DNA of 64,000 bases from Fontivita pretiosa (GTDB lineage Bacteria > Planctomycetota > Phycisphaerae > Tepidisphaerales > Tepidisphaeraceae), in contig NZ_CP191258.1 in assembly GCF_050410795.1 (NCBI RefSeq), forward strand, positions 2,790,001 through 2,854,000. The letters are read 5' to 3'. Below, piece after piece: positions 50,333-58,592 of this stretch. Position numbers and translations under genes: made by a program. Position 1 is the first letter of the stretch; each line of letters begins with the position of its first letter. The notes beneath the pieces were generated by a model. The model was not told the DNA's origin, made no database searches, and saw nothing but the letters and a program-made list of their open reading frames with translations.

Positions 50333-50357
50333 TTGGCTCGATCAGCTTCAAGAGGCG

Positions 50358-50395
50358 CAGAGCCTGGGGATGCCCAGATTCCCAGGCTCTGTTTT
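50358..50395 (+). terminator. Rho-independent terminator of the small lipoprotein gene
   Basis: CAGAGCCTGGG (50358-50368) pairs perfectly with CCCAGGCTCTG (50381-50391), 12-nt loop, followed by TTTT (50392-50395). It is the clearest intrinsic terminator in the window. Confidence 0.8.
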
Positions 50396-50458
50396 CGCGC
50401 GATTGACGCTCAATGTTTTTTCTGCGCGGACGCGACGCCGTGACACAGCGCAGCACGC

Positions 50459-51238
50459 TCACGCCCAGGCGTAGCGGAAGATCGTGTAGAGGATCTTGTA
50501 GCCGGCGCGGATCGAGCCACGGATCGTGCCGGAAATCTTGCTTTGCCCGATCCGCGGGCGGTAATCGACGGGAACCTCCAGAATGCGGAGCCGGCGGCGG
50601 GCGGCTTTGATCTGCATCTCGACCGTCCAGCCAAAGTTCGTGTCGGTCATGTTCAGATCCTTCAGCGCGCGCCACGTGATCGCGCGAAACGGACCCAGAT
50701 CGGTATAGCGCTGGCGGAAGAGAATACGCATGAGCAGGCAGGCGAGCCTGTTGCCGAAGATGGCCTGCGGCAGCAGCGCGCCCGGCGGCTGGGGCTTGAG
50801 CATGCGCGAGCCGATGACGAAATCCGCCTCGCCTCGCGCGATGGGCCCGACGATCAGCGGCAGTTGCTCGGGATAGTCGGAAAAGTCGCCGTCGATGAAC
50901 GCGACGATTTGAGGTTGGTCTTGAGAAGGCAGCGATTCGAGAAAGGCCAGTCCGGCCAGGCATGCCGAGCCATATCCCCGCCGCGGCGCCGGCACGACCG
51001 TCGCGCCCGCCGCCCGCGCCACCTCGGCCGTGCGGTCCGTCGAACCGTTGTCCGCCACCACGATCCGCTGCGCCCACTCTTTCGGCAACGCCCGGATCAC
51101 CTGCCCGATGGACGCCTGCTCATTCCAGGCCGGAATCACCACCGCAACCGTCGGGATTGCGGATTGTGCCCTGGAGATTGTAAAGCCCCCGGACCGAATT
51201 GCAGCCGATCCGCAATCCACATTCCGCAATCCACTCAA
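50459..51238 (-). CDS. Glycosyltransferase family 2 (dolichyl/polyprenyl-phosphate sugar transferase-like)
   Basis: A 259-residue GT2 enzyme. Motifs: VAVVIPAWNEQASIGQVI, IVVADNGSTDRTAEVAR, VAFIDGDFSDYPEQLP (donor/metal Asp) and LGPFRAITWRALKDL, EMQIKA. It resembles DPM1-type transferases that put a sugar on a polyprenyl phosphate, which would feed GT-C enzymes such as those at 20-22 and 41-47 kb. The only in-frame start is TTG at 51238, overlapping the PhoH stop (TTGA), so translation is probably coupled. The first ~25 residues derive from short repeats (GGATTGCGGA) and are poorly conserved. Confidence 0.88.
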   Translation of the reverse strand: MSGLRNVDCGSAAIRSGGFTISRAQSAIPTVAVVIPAWNEQASIGQVIRALPKEWAQRIVVADNGSTDRTAEVARAAGATVVPAPRRGYGSACLAGLAFLESLPSQDQPQIVAFIDGDFSDYPEQLPLIVGPIARGEADFVIGSRMLKPQPPGALLPQAIFGNRLACLLMRILFRQRYTDLGPFRAITWRALKDLNMTDTNFGWTVEMQIKAARRRLRILEVPVDYRPRIGQSKISGTIRGSIRAGYKILYTIFRYAWA

Positions 51239-52596
51239 AGCTCCTCCGTCACCAAGCTCGCCAGTTCGCTTCGCTCGCTCTTGGCCAGCGTGACGTGGCC
51301 GACGATGGGCTTGCCTTTCAGCCGCTCGACCAGATAGCTCAACCCGTTGCTGGAGCTGTCCAGGTACGGGTTGTCGATCTGCGTTGCGTCGCCAGTGAGA
51401 ATCAGCTTGGTGCCATCCCCGACGCGACTGGCGATCGTCTTGACCTCATGCGGCGTGAGGTTCTGCGCCTCGTCCACAATCATGAACTGGTTGGGGATCG
51501 ATCGCCCGCGGATGTAGGTGAGCGGTTCGAGCACGACCTGCCCGGACTCGATGAGCTGGTTGATCCGCTGCTCGACGCTGGAGAGCTGCGCGTGGGTGGC
51601 GTGCGCGGCTTCGCCGGAGAGGCGATTGCTCAACAGATAGGCCATGTTGTCGAAGATCGGCTGCATCCAGGCGGTGAGTTTTTCGTCCTTTCCTCCGGGC
51701 AGGTAACCGATGTCGCGTCCCAGCGGCATGATCGGCCGGGCGCACAGCAGCTTCTGATAGACCTGCTCGTTGAGGGTCTTGGTCATCCCCGCCGCCAGCG
51801 CCAGCAGTGTCTTTCCGGTTCCCGCCCCGCCGAGCAGTGAGACGAGCTTGACCGAATCGTCCAGCAGCAGCTCCAGGGCCATCGTCTGCTGGAGGTTTCG
51901 CGGCATGATGCCGAAGACCGGCCCGCGGCGGGGTCGCACCGGCGTGAGCAGCCCGCTGTCGGCGCGATAGCGCGCCAGGGCCGTGTGCGCCTCGTTTACC
52001 TCATCCTTGAGCAGCACGAACTCATTGGCCACCAGCGGCTCGTCAGCGCCAACCTCCAGCCTGTACTGCCTTTTGGCGAACAGCTCGTCGATCACGCTGG
52101 AGGGCACGCGCACTTCCCGCCAGCCGGTGTACAGCCGCTCGAAATCGACCTTCTGCGCCTCGAAGTCTTCGGTTTTCAGTCCCAGGGCATCGCTCTTGAT
52201 CCGCGCGTTGATGTCCTTGGAGATGAAAACGACCTGCTTGCCCTCCTGATGCAGGGCATAGGCGCAGCAGATGATCCGGTTGTCCGGCGTGTTGATCGTC
52301 AACCCGGGGCACAGCTTCTGATCTTCCTCGAGGATCACCCGCACACGCCCGCCAGTCTGGCTGATCACCACGCCTTCGGAAAGCTTGCCCTGGCTGCGCA
52401 GGTGATCCAGATGGCGGATCACCGTTCGCGCGTTGCGCCCCAGGTCGTCGGTGCTGGCCTTGAACTTGTCCAGCTCCTCGATGACGTCGAAGGGGATCAC
52501 CACCTCGTTGTCCTTGAACATGAACAGCGCGTTGGGGTTGTGAAGCAGGACGTTGGTGTCCAGCACGAAATGCTTGATGTGGCCGTTGGTACTCAA
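51235..52596 (-). CDS. PhoH-family ATPase with N-terminal PIN domain (YlaK-like)
   Basis: A 453-residue protein. The PIN domain (about 8-150) opens FVLDTNVLLHNPNA with acidic metal ligands (D13); the PhoH ATPase domain (about 225-450) has Walker A LGGAGTGKTLLALAAG and Walker B FMIVDEAQNLTPHE, plus GDATQIDNPYLD. PIN-PhoH proteins are RNA helicase/ribonucleases. Translation begins at TTG (52596); no ATG or GTG is available near the conserved start. A fair promoter lies upstream (52648-52676). The downstream GT2 start overlaps its stop. Confidence 0.93.
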   Translation of the reverse strand: MSTNGHIKHFVLDTNVLLHNPNALFMFKDNEVVIPFDVIEELDKFKASTDDLGRNARTVIRHLDHLRSQGKLSEGVVISQTGGRVRVILEEDQKLCPGLTINTPDNRIICCAYALHQEGKQVVFISKDINARIKSDALGLKTEDFEAQKVDFERLYTGWREVRVPSSVIDELFAKRQYRLEVGADEPLVANEFVLLKDEVNEAHTALARYRADSGLLTPVRPRRGPVFGIMPRNLQQTMALELLLDDSVKLVSLLGGAGTGKTLLALAAGMTKTLNEQVYQKLLCARPIMPLGRDIGYLPGGKDEKLTAWMQPIFDNMAYLLSNRLSGEAAHATHAQLSSVEQRINQLIESGQVVLEPLTYIRGRSIPNQFMIVDEAQNLTPHEVKTIASRVGDGTKLILTGDATQIDNPYLDSSSNGLSYLVERLKGKPIVGHVTLAKSERSELASLVTEEL

Positions 52597-52647
52597 GGTC
52601 GTCGCTTGCAGGTTGTCGGTTGTCTGTTGCTTCTGGACCTGACGGGC

Positions 52648-52676
52648 ATTATGAACCGATAGGCCTCAATAGACAA
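52648..52676 (-). promoter_or_regulatory. Probable promoter of the PhoH gene
   Basis: On the minus strand: -35 TTGTCT (52671-52676), 17-bp spacer, -10 CATAAT (52648-52653). The predicted transcript start is about 45 nt upstream of the TTG start codon. Confidence 0.45.
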
Positions 52677-52831
52677 CCAGCAGCCAGCAACCGATAAACA
52701 CGAGCCTGTATCCTTTGGAATCAGCCCCGGCGGTCTAACCGGAACAGTCTGCAGAAACGGCCGCGATCAGGAGAACAGATCCGCCGCACAGCGCCGCGGT
52801 GAGCGCAACCCGGTTCCGCGGCAGCGCATGC

Positions 52832-53251
52832 TCAGGCGGCCTGGTCATCGCTTGAATGGGAGCATAGAGTGTGCGCATCTCGGGCCAGGAGCCAGCGGCC
52901 GTCGGGCTGCTGGCGGTATACGGTGAGACGATGACCCGCTAGCTGCATCGCTTCTCCGCCGGCGCGAGGGATCACTGATAACGAATCCCGGCTCCGCGTG
53001 TAGGCAACCTGGCCGACGACCACGATCTCTTCCAAGTCGCTGATGCAATGGATTCGCGCCCTTTGGTGAGCGGCCCCGAAGCCGGCGGAAAAACCATCCC
53101 GGCCGAACGGCTCATGGCCGGGATTGAGGAACACCACATCGTCCGCCATCAAGCTGAGCAGGCACGCAAGATCGCCCGCATTGACGGCATCGATCCAGGT
53201 TGAGTGCACCTGGCGGATCGCTCGCTGATCAGGTCCCATCTGGAGCTCCAT
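52832..53251 (-). CDS. SnoaL-like/DUF4440 nuclear transport factor 2-fold protein
   Basis: A 139-residue cone-shaped NTF2-fold protein of the SgcJ/EcaC type: IRQVHSTWIDAVNAGDLACLLSLMADDVVFLNPG is the usual front (read as helix plus strand), followed by EPFGRDGFSAGF, VAYTRSRDSLSVI and DGRWLLARDAHTL. Such proteins act as small hydrolases, isomerases or ligand binders; function is not deducible. No close neighbour shares the strand with tight spacing (108 nt to the next). Confidence 0.85.
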   Translation of the reverse strand: MELQMGPDQRAIRQVHSTWIDAVNAGDLACLLSLMADDVVFLNPGHEPFGRDGFSAGFGAAHQRARIHCISDLEEIVVVGQVAYTRSRDSLSVIPRAGGEAMQLAGHRLTVYRQQPDGRWLLARDAHTLCSHSSDDQAA

Positions 53252-53358
53252 TGGCCGGCATGCCGCTGACGGACCGACGTTCGTTGGCTGGCACCGTATC
53301 GACCCGCTTGGACTCTACCAGAACGCTCCGCGCGGGGCCGGTGCATTGCAGCGTGTGG

Positions 53359-53877
53359 TCAGGCCACCTGATAGCCGGATTTGCGACCTCGTTTGCCGGC
53401 GCCTGGCCGCACACCCCATCGCTTCAATCGAGCTTTGACGCCGGACGACACCTGCGCACGAAGGTGAGTCGGAAGTTTGGCCAGTTGTGACTTCAGCTCG
53501 GGGTCGCTGGGAGCGCCAGATGCCTCCAGGGCTTTCATCGCGTACAGCAAAGCGCCCATGCTATGGTCTGCGGCGTGCGCCGTCGCGGCCGCCTGCCCTG
53601 CCGCACGCGCAGCGGCGATCGCGGCCTTGTCCCTGGCCTCTCGCGCCGCTGCATGAGCAGCCAACGAAGCCTTCATCGCCACACCTGTCTTGACTTTTCC
53701 ATCGGCCCACGCGCGGACGGTGTCCAGCGCCTGCTGCGGTCGGACGTCGCTGCAATGGCGGGCAAAAAGGGGCAACACCCGCTCGGCACAATCGGCAGCC
53801 CATCGGGCAAGCAAAACGTGATCTGCTCGCTCCAGTGGACCGCCTCGATGGACGGCAATGAATCGTCGATCTTTCAT
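53359..53877 (-). CDS. Putative immunity protein, Imm5-like
   Basis: A 172-residue helical, Ala-rich protein. The N-terminus RRFIAVHRGGPLERADHVLLARWAADCAERVLP, read in two blocks, and AHAAAREARDKAAIAAARAAGQAAATAHAADHS fit the Imm5-type family linked to polymorphic toxin systems. The C-terminus is basic (GKRGRKSGYQ). No toxin gene with an RHS, LXG or other delivery domain is adjacent, so it is an orphan or has been reassigned. The family call is from memory of the signature and is moderate. Confidence 0.7.
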   Translation of the reverse strand: MKDRRFIAVHRGGPLERADHVLLARWAADCAERVLPLFARHCSDVRPQQALDTVRAWADGKVKTGVAMKASLAAHAAAREARDKAAIAAARAAGQAAATAHAADHSMGALLYAMKALEASGAPSDPELKSQLAKLPTHLRAQVSSGVKARLKRWGVRPGAGKRGRKSGYQVA

Positions 53878-53983
53878 ACGATTGTCGTGGCGGCCAAACC
53901 GACCGATGTTCAGCGGCCGGCCGGGCGACGAGCCACCTCTGGAATCACGCGGACCGCGACGCCCGGTCCGCTCGAGCGGCAGG

Positions 53984-54382
53984 TTATACGTTGGCCGCGC
54001 CCGCCGCGGAAGCGAGTCGTTTCAGCGCCTCGATTACGCGCTCGTCCTTAACCTCTTGAAGCCCAAAACCGAAGTTCCCCATGCTCCGAAGAAACTCCGG
54101 AAACCACTCCTCGTCGTTCAGCGGGACGGGTGGGCGGAAGACATGCCCAGGTCCAGAGGCGGAATGTTTGAATCCCTCTTCGGCGGCGTCGCTCACGTCC
54201 TCAACGCGGAACACGCTGCCGAGGGCGTAGCGACGCCTGCCCAGACCTTCGCCTGTGATGAACCAGACGATGTCGCCGACAAGACGATCGACAGACTTGC
54301 TCGTGAGAAGCCGAAGCGGGTCGCCCTCGTGCAACGGCCGTCCCATTCGCTCCGCGTTGTGATAGGCGATGAAGTGTCTCAT
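53984..54382 (-). CDS. Conserved hypothetical protein, possibly PUA/EVE-like
   Basis: 132 residues: MRHFIAYHNAERMG, DPLRLLTSKSVDRLVGDIVWFITGEG, RRYALGSVFRVEDV, PGHVFRPPVPLNDEEWF. The pattern of aromatic residues around short strands suggests a small beta-barrel domain of PUA-like type, seen in modified-base readers, but I do not recognise the family with confidence. It lies 106 nt upstream of the Imm5-like gene on the same strand and divergent from manA. Composition and length fit a real gene. Confidence 0.65.
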   Translation of the reverse strand: MRHFIAYHNAERMGRPLHEGDPLRLLTSKSVDRLVGDIVWFITGEGLGRRRYALGSVFRVEDVSDAAEEGFKHSASGPGHVFRPPVPLNDEEWFPEFLRSMGNFGFGLQEVKDERVIEALKRLASAAGAANV

Positions 54383-54509
54383 CCGCTTCTCTGTCGCTCA
54401 ATCCCCGTTTCTCTTGTCCCACAGCGCGTTGTTGCCGGATCGATGGATACAAGTATAGCCGTGTGCGGCGGGGGAAAGTGCAGATTTACGATGCTGGCGG
54501 CAACTATTC

Positions 54510-54538
54510 TTGTTCAATCTGAACAGGTGCCTTACAGT
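54510..54538 (+). promoter_or_regulatory. Possible promoter with embedded palindrome upstream of manA
   Basis: TTGTTC (54510-54515), 17-bp spacer, TACAGT (54533-54538). The palindrome TGTTCA-atc-TGAACA (54511-54525) overlaps the -35 and could be an operator. Only partial consensus. Confidence 0.3.
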
Positions 54539-54658
54539 GCTCGGGCATGCAAATTCGAGCCGCACAATTACCGTCGCGGCCGGCGCCACGGGGATCGCCA
54601 GGCGCGCTCGGGAACGCAGCCCGGTGCGGCCGGTTGATCCACGCAAGGGGAACATGCC

Positions 54659-55702
54659 ATGCCATCAACGCTGTATCCGATGAAGTTCAAGCCGCGATTC
54701 GTGGAGAAAATCTGGGGCGGGCGGAAGTTCGAGACTGTGCTGGGCAAGACGCTGCCCCCGGACAAACGGATCGGCGAAAGCTGGGAGCTGTACGACTTTC
54801 CGCCCGGGGTCATCGAAGGCGAAACCGGCTGGGTCAGCGCCGCGGTCGCCAATGGTCCGTTGGCCGGGCGAACGCTGCACGAGCTGATCGTCGAGTATGG
54901 CAGCGCGATCCACGGCGACGTGCCGCTGCTTGAACCTCACGGACAGTTCCCGATCCTGATCAAGTTTCTCGACGCCCGCGAGGATCTGTCCGTCCAGGTC
55001 CATCCCGACCAGAAGTACGCGCAGGCTCACGCCGACGCGCACCTCAAGAGCGAGGCATGGTACGTGCTGCAATGCGAGCCGGGCTCGCGGATCCTCAAGG
55101 GCCTGGTGCCCGGCACGACCCGCGAGCAGTTTCGCCTGGCCATTCAGCAGGGCAGCGTCGAATCGCTGATCCGGGCCATCCCCGTGAAGGAAGGCGACTG
55201 CTACTACCTGCCCAGCGGCACGGTGCACGCGCTGGGCGCCGGCATCCTCGTCGCCGAGGTGCAGACCCCCAGCGACACGACTTTCCGCGTTTTTGACTTT
55301 AACCGCATAGACCCGGGAACCGGCAAGCCGCGCAAGCTGCACGTCGAGCAGGCCCTTGAGTGCATCGACTTCACCGGCGCGATCGACAGACTGGCCCAAC
55401 AGAGGCGCAGCCACGTCGCCGGCCTGCACACCACCGTCACGCAACTGGTGAGCTGTCCGTACTTCAAGATCGAGAAGGTGCGGATGATCGAGGGGATCGA
55501 AGAGCCCATTCCCTACGACGAGCCTGTGGTATGGATGATGCTCAGTGGCGAGGCGCACCTGAGCGTGGCGGACATGCAGGAGCCCACGATCGTGCGTCGT
55601 GGCGAAACGGTCCTGCTGCCGGCGGCGATGAAGAACCCAACGATCAAGACGACCAGCGACTGCGTGTGGCTGGAGGTGACGTTTCCAACGAAGCGGTCGT
55701 GA
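54659..55702 (+). CDS. manA: Mannose-6-phosphate isomerase, type I
   Basis: A 347-residue zinc enzyme interconverting mannose 6-phosphate and fructose 6-phosphate, feeding GDP-mannose for glycans. Motifs: MKFKPRFVEKIWGGRKFE; ILIKFLDAREDLSVQVHPD with the zinc His; LKSEAWYVLQ with the Glu; YLPSGTVHALGAG with the second His; FRVFDFNRID. It is the short (Firmicutes-like) type. AAGGGG lies about 9 nt before the ATG. No pmm or gmd gene is adjacent; the glycan cluster 20 kb away may be the consumer. The C-terminal cupin part ends in CVWLEVTFPTKRS. Confidence 0.93.
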   Translation: MPSTLYPMKFKPRFVEKIWGGRKFETVLGKTLPPDKRIGESWELYDFPPGVIEGETGWVSAAVANGPLAGRTLHELIVEYGSAIHGDVPLLEPHGQFPILIKFLDAREDLSVQVHPDQKYAQAHADAHLKSEAWYVLQCEPGSRILKGLVPGTTREQFRLAIQQGSVESLIRAIPVKEGDCYYLPSGTVHALGAGILVAEVQTPSDTTFRVFDFNRIDPGTGKPRKLHVEQALECIDFTGAIDRLAQQRRSHVAGLHTTVTQLVSCPYFKIEKVRMIEGIEEPIPYDEPVVWMMLSGEAHLSVADMQEPTIVRRGETVLLPAAMKNPTIKTTSDCVWLEVTFPTKRS

Positions 55703-55724
55703 TCAACTCGGCATCAGTGACGGC

Positions 55725-56354
55725 TCAAGCCGGTAACAGGTTCCTTGCCGGTAAGGTGAGCCCCTTGCCCAGTGGTGTCACAAGGGTGAGTCGGGCGGGC
55801 CGCTCCAGCAGCGTCAACTCGTGGTATCTGCGATGCCGCTTGTCCGGATTCTGGTAAACCTCTATTCGCCGATCCACCAGGTTGATAATGATGTACTGCC
55901 CGATGCCACCGGCCGCGTAAATCGGCAGTTTGACCGTTCGGTCGAAATCAAGCGATGCTTCGGCGACCTCGATGATGCTCGTGACGTCGGCTCCCAGAGG
56001 CTTTCGATCTCGGTAGTCGTCGGGGCTGCCGCGGACGATTGCAGCATCGGGCTCTGGTTCGTGCCGCGGGGGAAACTGCACCGGCTGCTGGATACGAATG
56101 TGACATCCGAGCTTTCGCAACCGTGGGTTCAGGTCCATCAGCTTCTGCACGACCCAGGTGTGGCGCGTCCCCACGGTCATCGGATCTTCCCCGACAGCGC
56201 TGCGGTCCTTACGCAACACGACGCCGTCGATCAGCTCGTATGGTGCACCTTCCGGCAACAACCCGGCCCGGATCATGCGGTTATACTGCGCCACCGTCAA
56301 GCGATACGGGGGGTTCCTCGGATGCAACGTGCGATCTGGACTGAGACTGATCAT
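55725..56354 (-). CDS. Uma2-family endonuclease (DUF820)
   Basis: A 209-residue PD-(D/E)XK fold protein of the Uma2 family, abundant in planctomycetes and cyanobacteria. Blocks: LTVAQYNRMIRAGLLPEGAPYELIDGVVLRK read as two, EPEPDAAIVRG (acidic metal ligand), TSIIEVAEASLDFDRTVKLPIYAAGGIGQYIIINL with E, D and K of the catalytic core read in parts, then RRIEVYQNP. Function in cells is unknown; the fold suggests a nuclease. It ends 23 nt from manA (convergent) and overlaps no real gene; its start is divergent from rluB. Confidence 0.9.
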   Translation of the reverse strand: MISLSPDRTLHPRNPPYRLTVAQYNRMIRAGLLPEGAPYELIDGVVLRKDRSAVGEDPMTVGTRHTWVVQKLMDLNPRLRKLGCHIRIQQPVQFPPRHEPEPDAAIVRGSPDDYRDRKPLGADVTSIIEVAEASLDFDRTVKLPIYAAGGIGQYIIINLVDRRIEVYQNPDKRHRRYHELTLLERPARLTLVTPLGKGLTLPARNLLPA

Positions 56355-56412
56355 CGCAGCTTTCCGCAGCGGTGATTATACACGCCCAACACCAGCGAGT
56401 AAGATTTCGCGC

Positions 56413-57219
56413 GTGAAACAGCGTATTCAGAAAGTTCTGGCCGCCGCGGGGGTGGCGTCGCGGCGGGCGGTGGAGGAAATGGTGCTTCAGGGCCGCATCG
56501 CCGTCAACGGCAAGGTTGTCACCTCCCTGCCTGTTCTGGTGGATCCGCAGCGCGACAAAATCACCATCGATGGCGAACCGATCCGCGCCGACAGGCGCAT
56601 GACCGCCCAGCGCGTCTACCTGATCATGAACAAGCCCAAGGGCGTGTACAGCACGAACGTGGCGCAGGGCGAGCAGACGCGGGCGATCGATCTGCTGCCG
56701 CCGGGCTTCCCGCACCGCGTGTTTCCCGTCGGCAGGCTCGATGCCGAATCAAAGGGATTGCTGCTGCTGACCAATGACGGCGAGCTGACCCACAAGCTCA
56801 CTCATCCACGCTTCGGCGTGCCCAAAACCTACACCGCCGTCGTCGATGGCTATGTCACCCCCGAACAGGTCCAACAGCTTCAAAAGGGGATCTGGCTGGC
56901 AGACCCGAACAAGGGCGGCTTCAAAACCGGACGGGCGCAGATCAGGCTCATCAGGCGTGGCCGGCAGCGCAGCATCCTGGAAATCACGCTGCGCGAGGGG
57001 CGTAACCGGCAGGTTCGCCGCATGCTCGCCAAAATCGGACACAAGGTTCGCGAGCTGACACGCACAAAGATGGGTCCCCTGGAATTGCGCGGCCTTGCGC
57101 CAGGTCAATTCCGCGAGCTTACACCCCGCGAGCTCAAAGCGCTGCGCGCCGCAGTCGAGAGCAGGCCACATCAAAAGTCCACGGAGAAAACACAGACGAA
57201 AACGGATCAACACCGATGA
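56413..57219 (+). CDS. rluB: 23S rRNA pseudouridine synthase, RluB/RsuA family
   Basis: A 268-residue enzyme with GTG start (KQRIQKVLAAAGVASRRAVE). Residues 3-60 are the S4 RNA-binding domain; the catalytic domain follows with HRVFPVGRLDAESKGLLLLT, D110 being the catalytic Asp, and LREGRNRQVRRMLAKIGHKV, the RsuA-type C-terminal block. It modifies a uridine of ribosomal RNA; the exact site (RluB, RluE or RluF) is not certain. The frame runs upstream to 56158 but that stretch is the antisense of Uma2. Its stop codon lies in an inverted-repeat arm. Confidence 0.93.
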   Translation: MKQRIQKVLAAAGVASRRAVEEMVLQGRIAVNGKVVTSLPVLVDPQRDKITIDGEPIRADRRMTAQRVYLIMNKPKGVYSTNVAQGEQTRAIDLLPPGFPHRVFPVGRLDAESKGLLLLTNDGELTHKLTHPRFGVPKTYTAVVDGYVTPEQVQQLQKGIWLADPNKGGFKTGRAQIRLIRRGRQRSILEITLREGRNRQVRRMLAKIGHKVRELTRTKMGPLELRGLAPGQFRELTPRELKALRAAVESRPHQKSTEKTQTKTDQHR

Positions 57220-57264
57220 ACCCGAATCATCCGGGCTTGTTTCATCCATGTTGATCCGGGTTCA
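57204..57264. repeat. Inverted repeat, GGATGAACAC type, copy B
   Basis: Arms GGATCAACACCGATGAA (57204-57220) and its near complement at 57241-57257 (15 of 17 pair). The left arm contains the rluB stop; the structure sits between convergent genes. The right part matches 34906-34931 (copy A). Confidence 0.7.
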
Positions 57265-57272
57265 TCAGCGGT

Positions 57273-58202
57273 TCATCCCCGCCAGCGATACGGCTGCGGG
57301 TTGAACTTCTTGAACTTTGGGTTCTTCACGAACTTGGCGCCGGCGTCGATGATCGCCTGTTCGTAGCGGTCATAGTCGGGGTTGTTGCGGATGCGGTCAA
57401 AGCCGCGCAGCCCCACGACGCAATACCAGTTGGACGAAGCGTACTCGGGCAGGCCTTTCTCGATGGTGGCTGCGATGCCGCTGGAAGCCAGAACATCGCG
57501 AGCCTCAGTGGCGCTTTTTTCGTCCAGGTAGATCTGCACGACGACGTAGTTGCGGCCGATGATCCGCTGCCCCGTCGCCGCCTCGTTAGGTGCCTGCGGG
57601 GTGGTGGATTGCGGGGCGGCGGTGATCGCCTCCTCCGTTTCGGCTGCGGAGCGCGATGGCGCCGGCGAGCCGCTCTGCGGCGCGCCCGTTGCCACCGCCG
57701 CGGCGGGTCCCGGGCTGGCAACGTCCAACACCTGAGGCCGGGCAGGACCCTGCCGCAACTGCTCGCTGGAAGGCCCGGCGATGGCGCTGGCCGGCCCGGA
57801 GCTGAATCGCCGCCCGATCATGTACGCCATCGTCACCACCACCACGATGGCGAAGACGGTCACCGCCGCACTGGTGTAGGAGACGTGAAAGGTGATCCGC
57901 TGGCGATCCGGGTCCAGCCGCAGGTCGATCCCCGGCGCCCGCGGCGCCGGCGCGTTGGATGCGTCCAGCTCTGTCCACGCCTGGCGCGAACCGGCCGCCG
58001 GCGCCTCCGCCGTCATCGTCGCTGCCGCCGCCGACGCGTCGTGGCCTGGCCCATCGGTCCCCTGCGCCGTGGCCGCACTGCCCCGCCGACGGGCTTTGAA
58101 CCACCACTTGGGCGTGCGCAGAACATCCGCCACGCTGCGTCCGGCCGTCTTGTTCGACTGGATCACCTCGAACAGCGCGATCGCGTTTTTGCCCTTGGCC
58201 AT
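57273..58202 (-). CDS. Membrane-anchored SPOR-like protein
   Basis: A 309-residue protein. Residues 1-110 are cytosolic (MAKGKNAIALFEVIQ; helical, then Ala-rich), a single transmembrane helix lies at about 113-130 (YTSAAVTVFAIVVVVTMAYMI), followed by a Pro/Ala/Ser-rich linker and a C-terminal domain with YVVVQIYLDEKSATEARDVL, IAATIEKGLPEY and WYCVVGLRGFDRI, which resembles a SPOR peptidoglycan-binding domain. The order fits cell-division or envelope proteins of the planctomycetes. Identity as SPOR is tentative. Convergent with rluB. Confidence 0.75.
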   Translation of the reverse strand: MAKGKNAIALFEVIQSNKTAGRSVADVLRTPKWWFKARRRGSAATAQGTDGPGHDASAAAATMTAEAPAAGSRQAWTELDASNAPAPRAPGIDLRLDPDRQRITFHVSYTSAAVTVFAIVVVVTMAYMIGRRFSSGPASAIAGPSSEQLRQGPARPQVLDVASPGPAAAVATGAPQSGSPAPSRSAAETEEAITAAPQSTTPQAPNEAATGQRIIGRNYVVVQIYLDEKSATEARDVLASSGIAATIEKGLPEYASSNWYCVVGLRGFDRIRNNPDYDRYEQAIIDAGAKFVKNPKFKKFNPQPYRWRG

Positions 58203-58592
58203 CCTTGACCTCGCTTTCTACTGCACGACTGTGCCAGTCATATGACCCGCACCGTTTGTGCCGACTGTGCCGCCTGCGCCGATCGCACCAATCCTGACAA
58301 TCGCGCAGGCACAAGCGACTCTCCGAGTCGCCCCGACCGCGGTCCCACCCATTTCCGTAACCTACGATTTGCCCCCAGGAAGGTCAAGCAGTCCCATGTA
58401 GCCGACGATTGAATACTTAGAGCAAAGGACCAGGCACGGGGAAGGCTTTTGACGGGAGATGCCATCGATGCGCCGACGCGTCCGATTTGTCTATCTCCCC
58501 TGCCCTGCGATCTCCCCGCTTTGCCTCTGGTCGGCGCGAATCGTATGTCTTACCTGTTTACACACTGATTCTGGAGGACGGAGGTATCCGCC
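58203..58592. other. Divergent intergenic region
   Basis: 390 nt between two divergently transcribed membrane-associated genes. I see no convincing gene or strong promoter; only the ribosome site GGAGG 9 nt before the downstream ATG stands out. Confidence 0.5.

Noticed and set aside
53359..56354. Defence island (immunity protein, unknown, Uma2 nuclease)
   Set aside because: Interrupted by manA, no restriction, toxin or known defence gene is present, and Uma2 proteins are common throughout such genomes.
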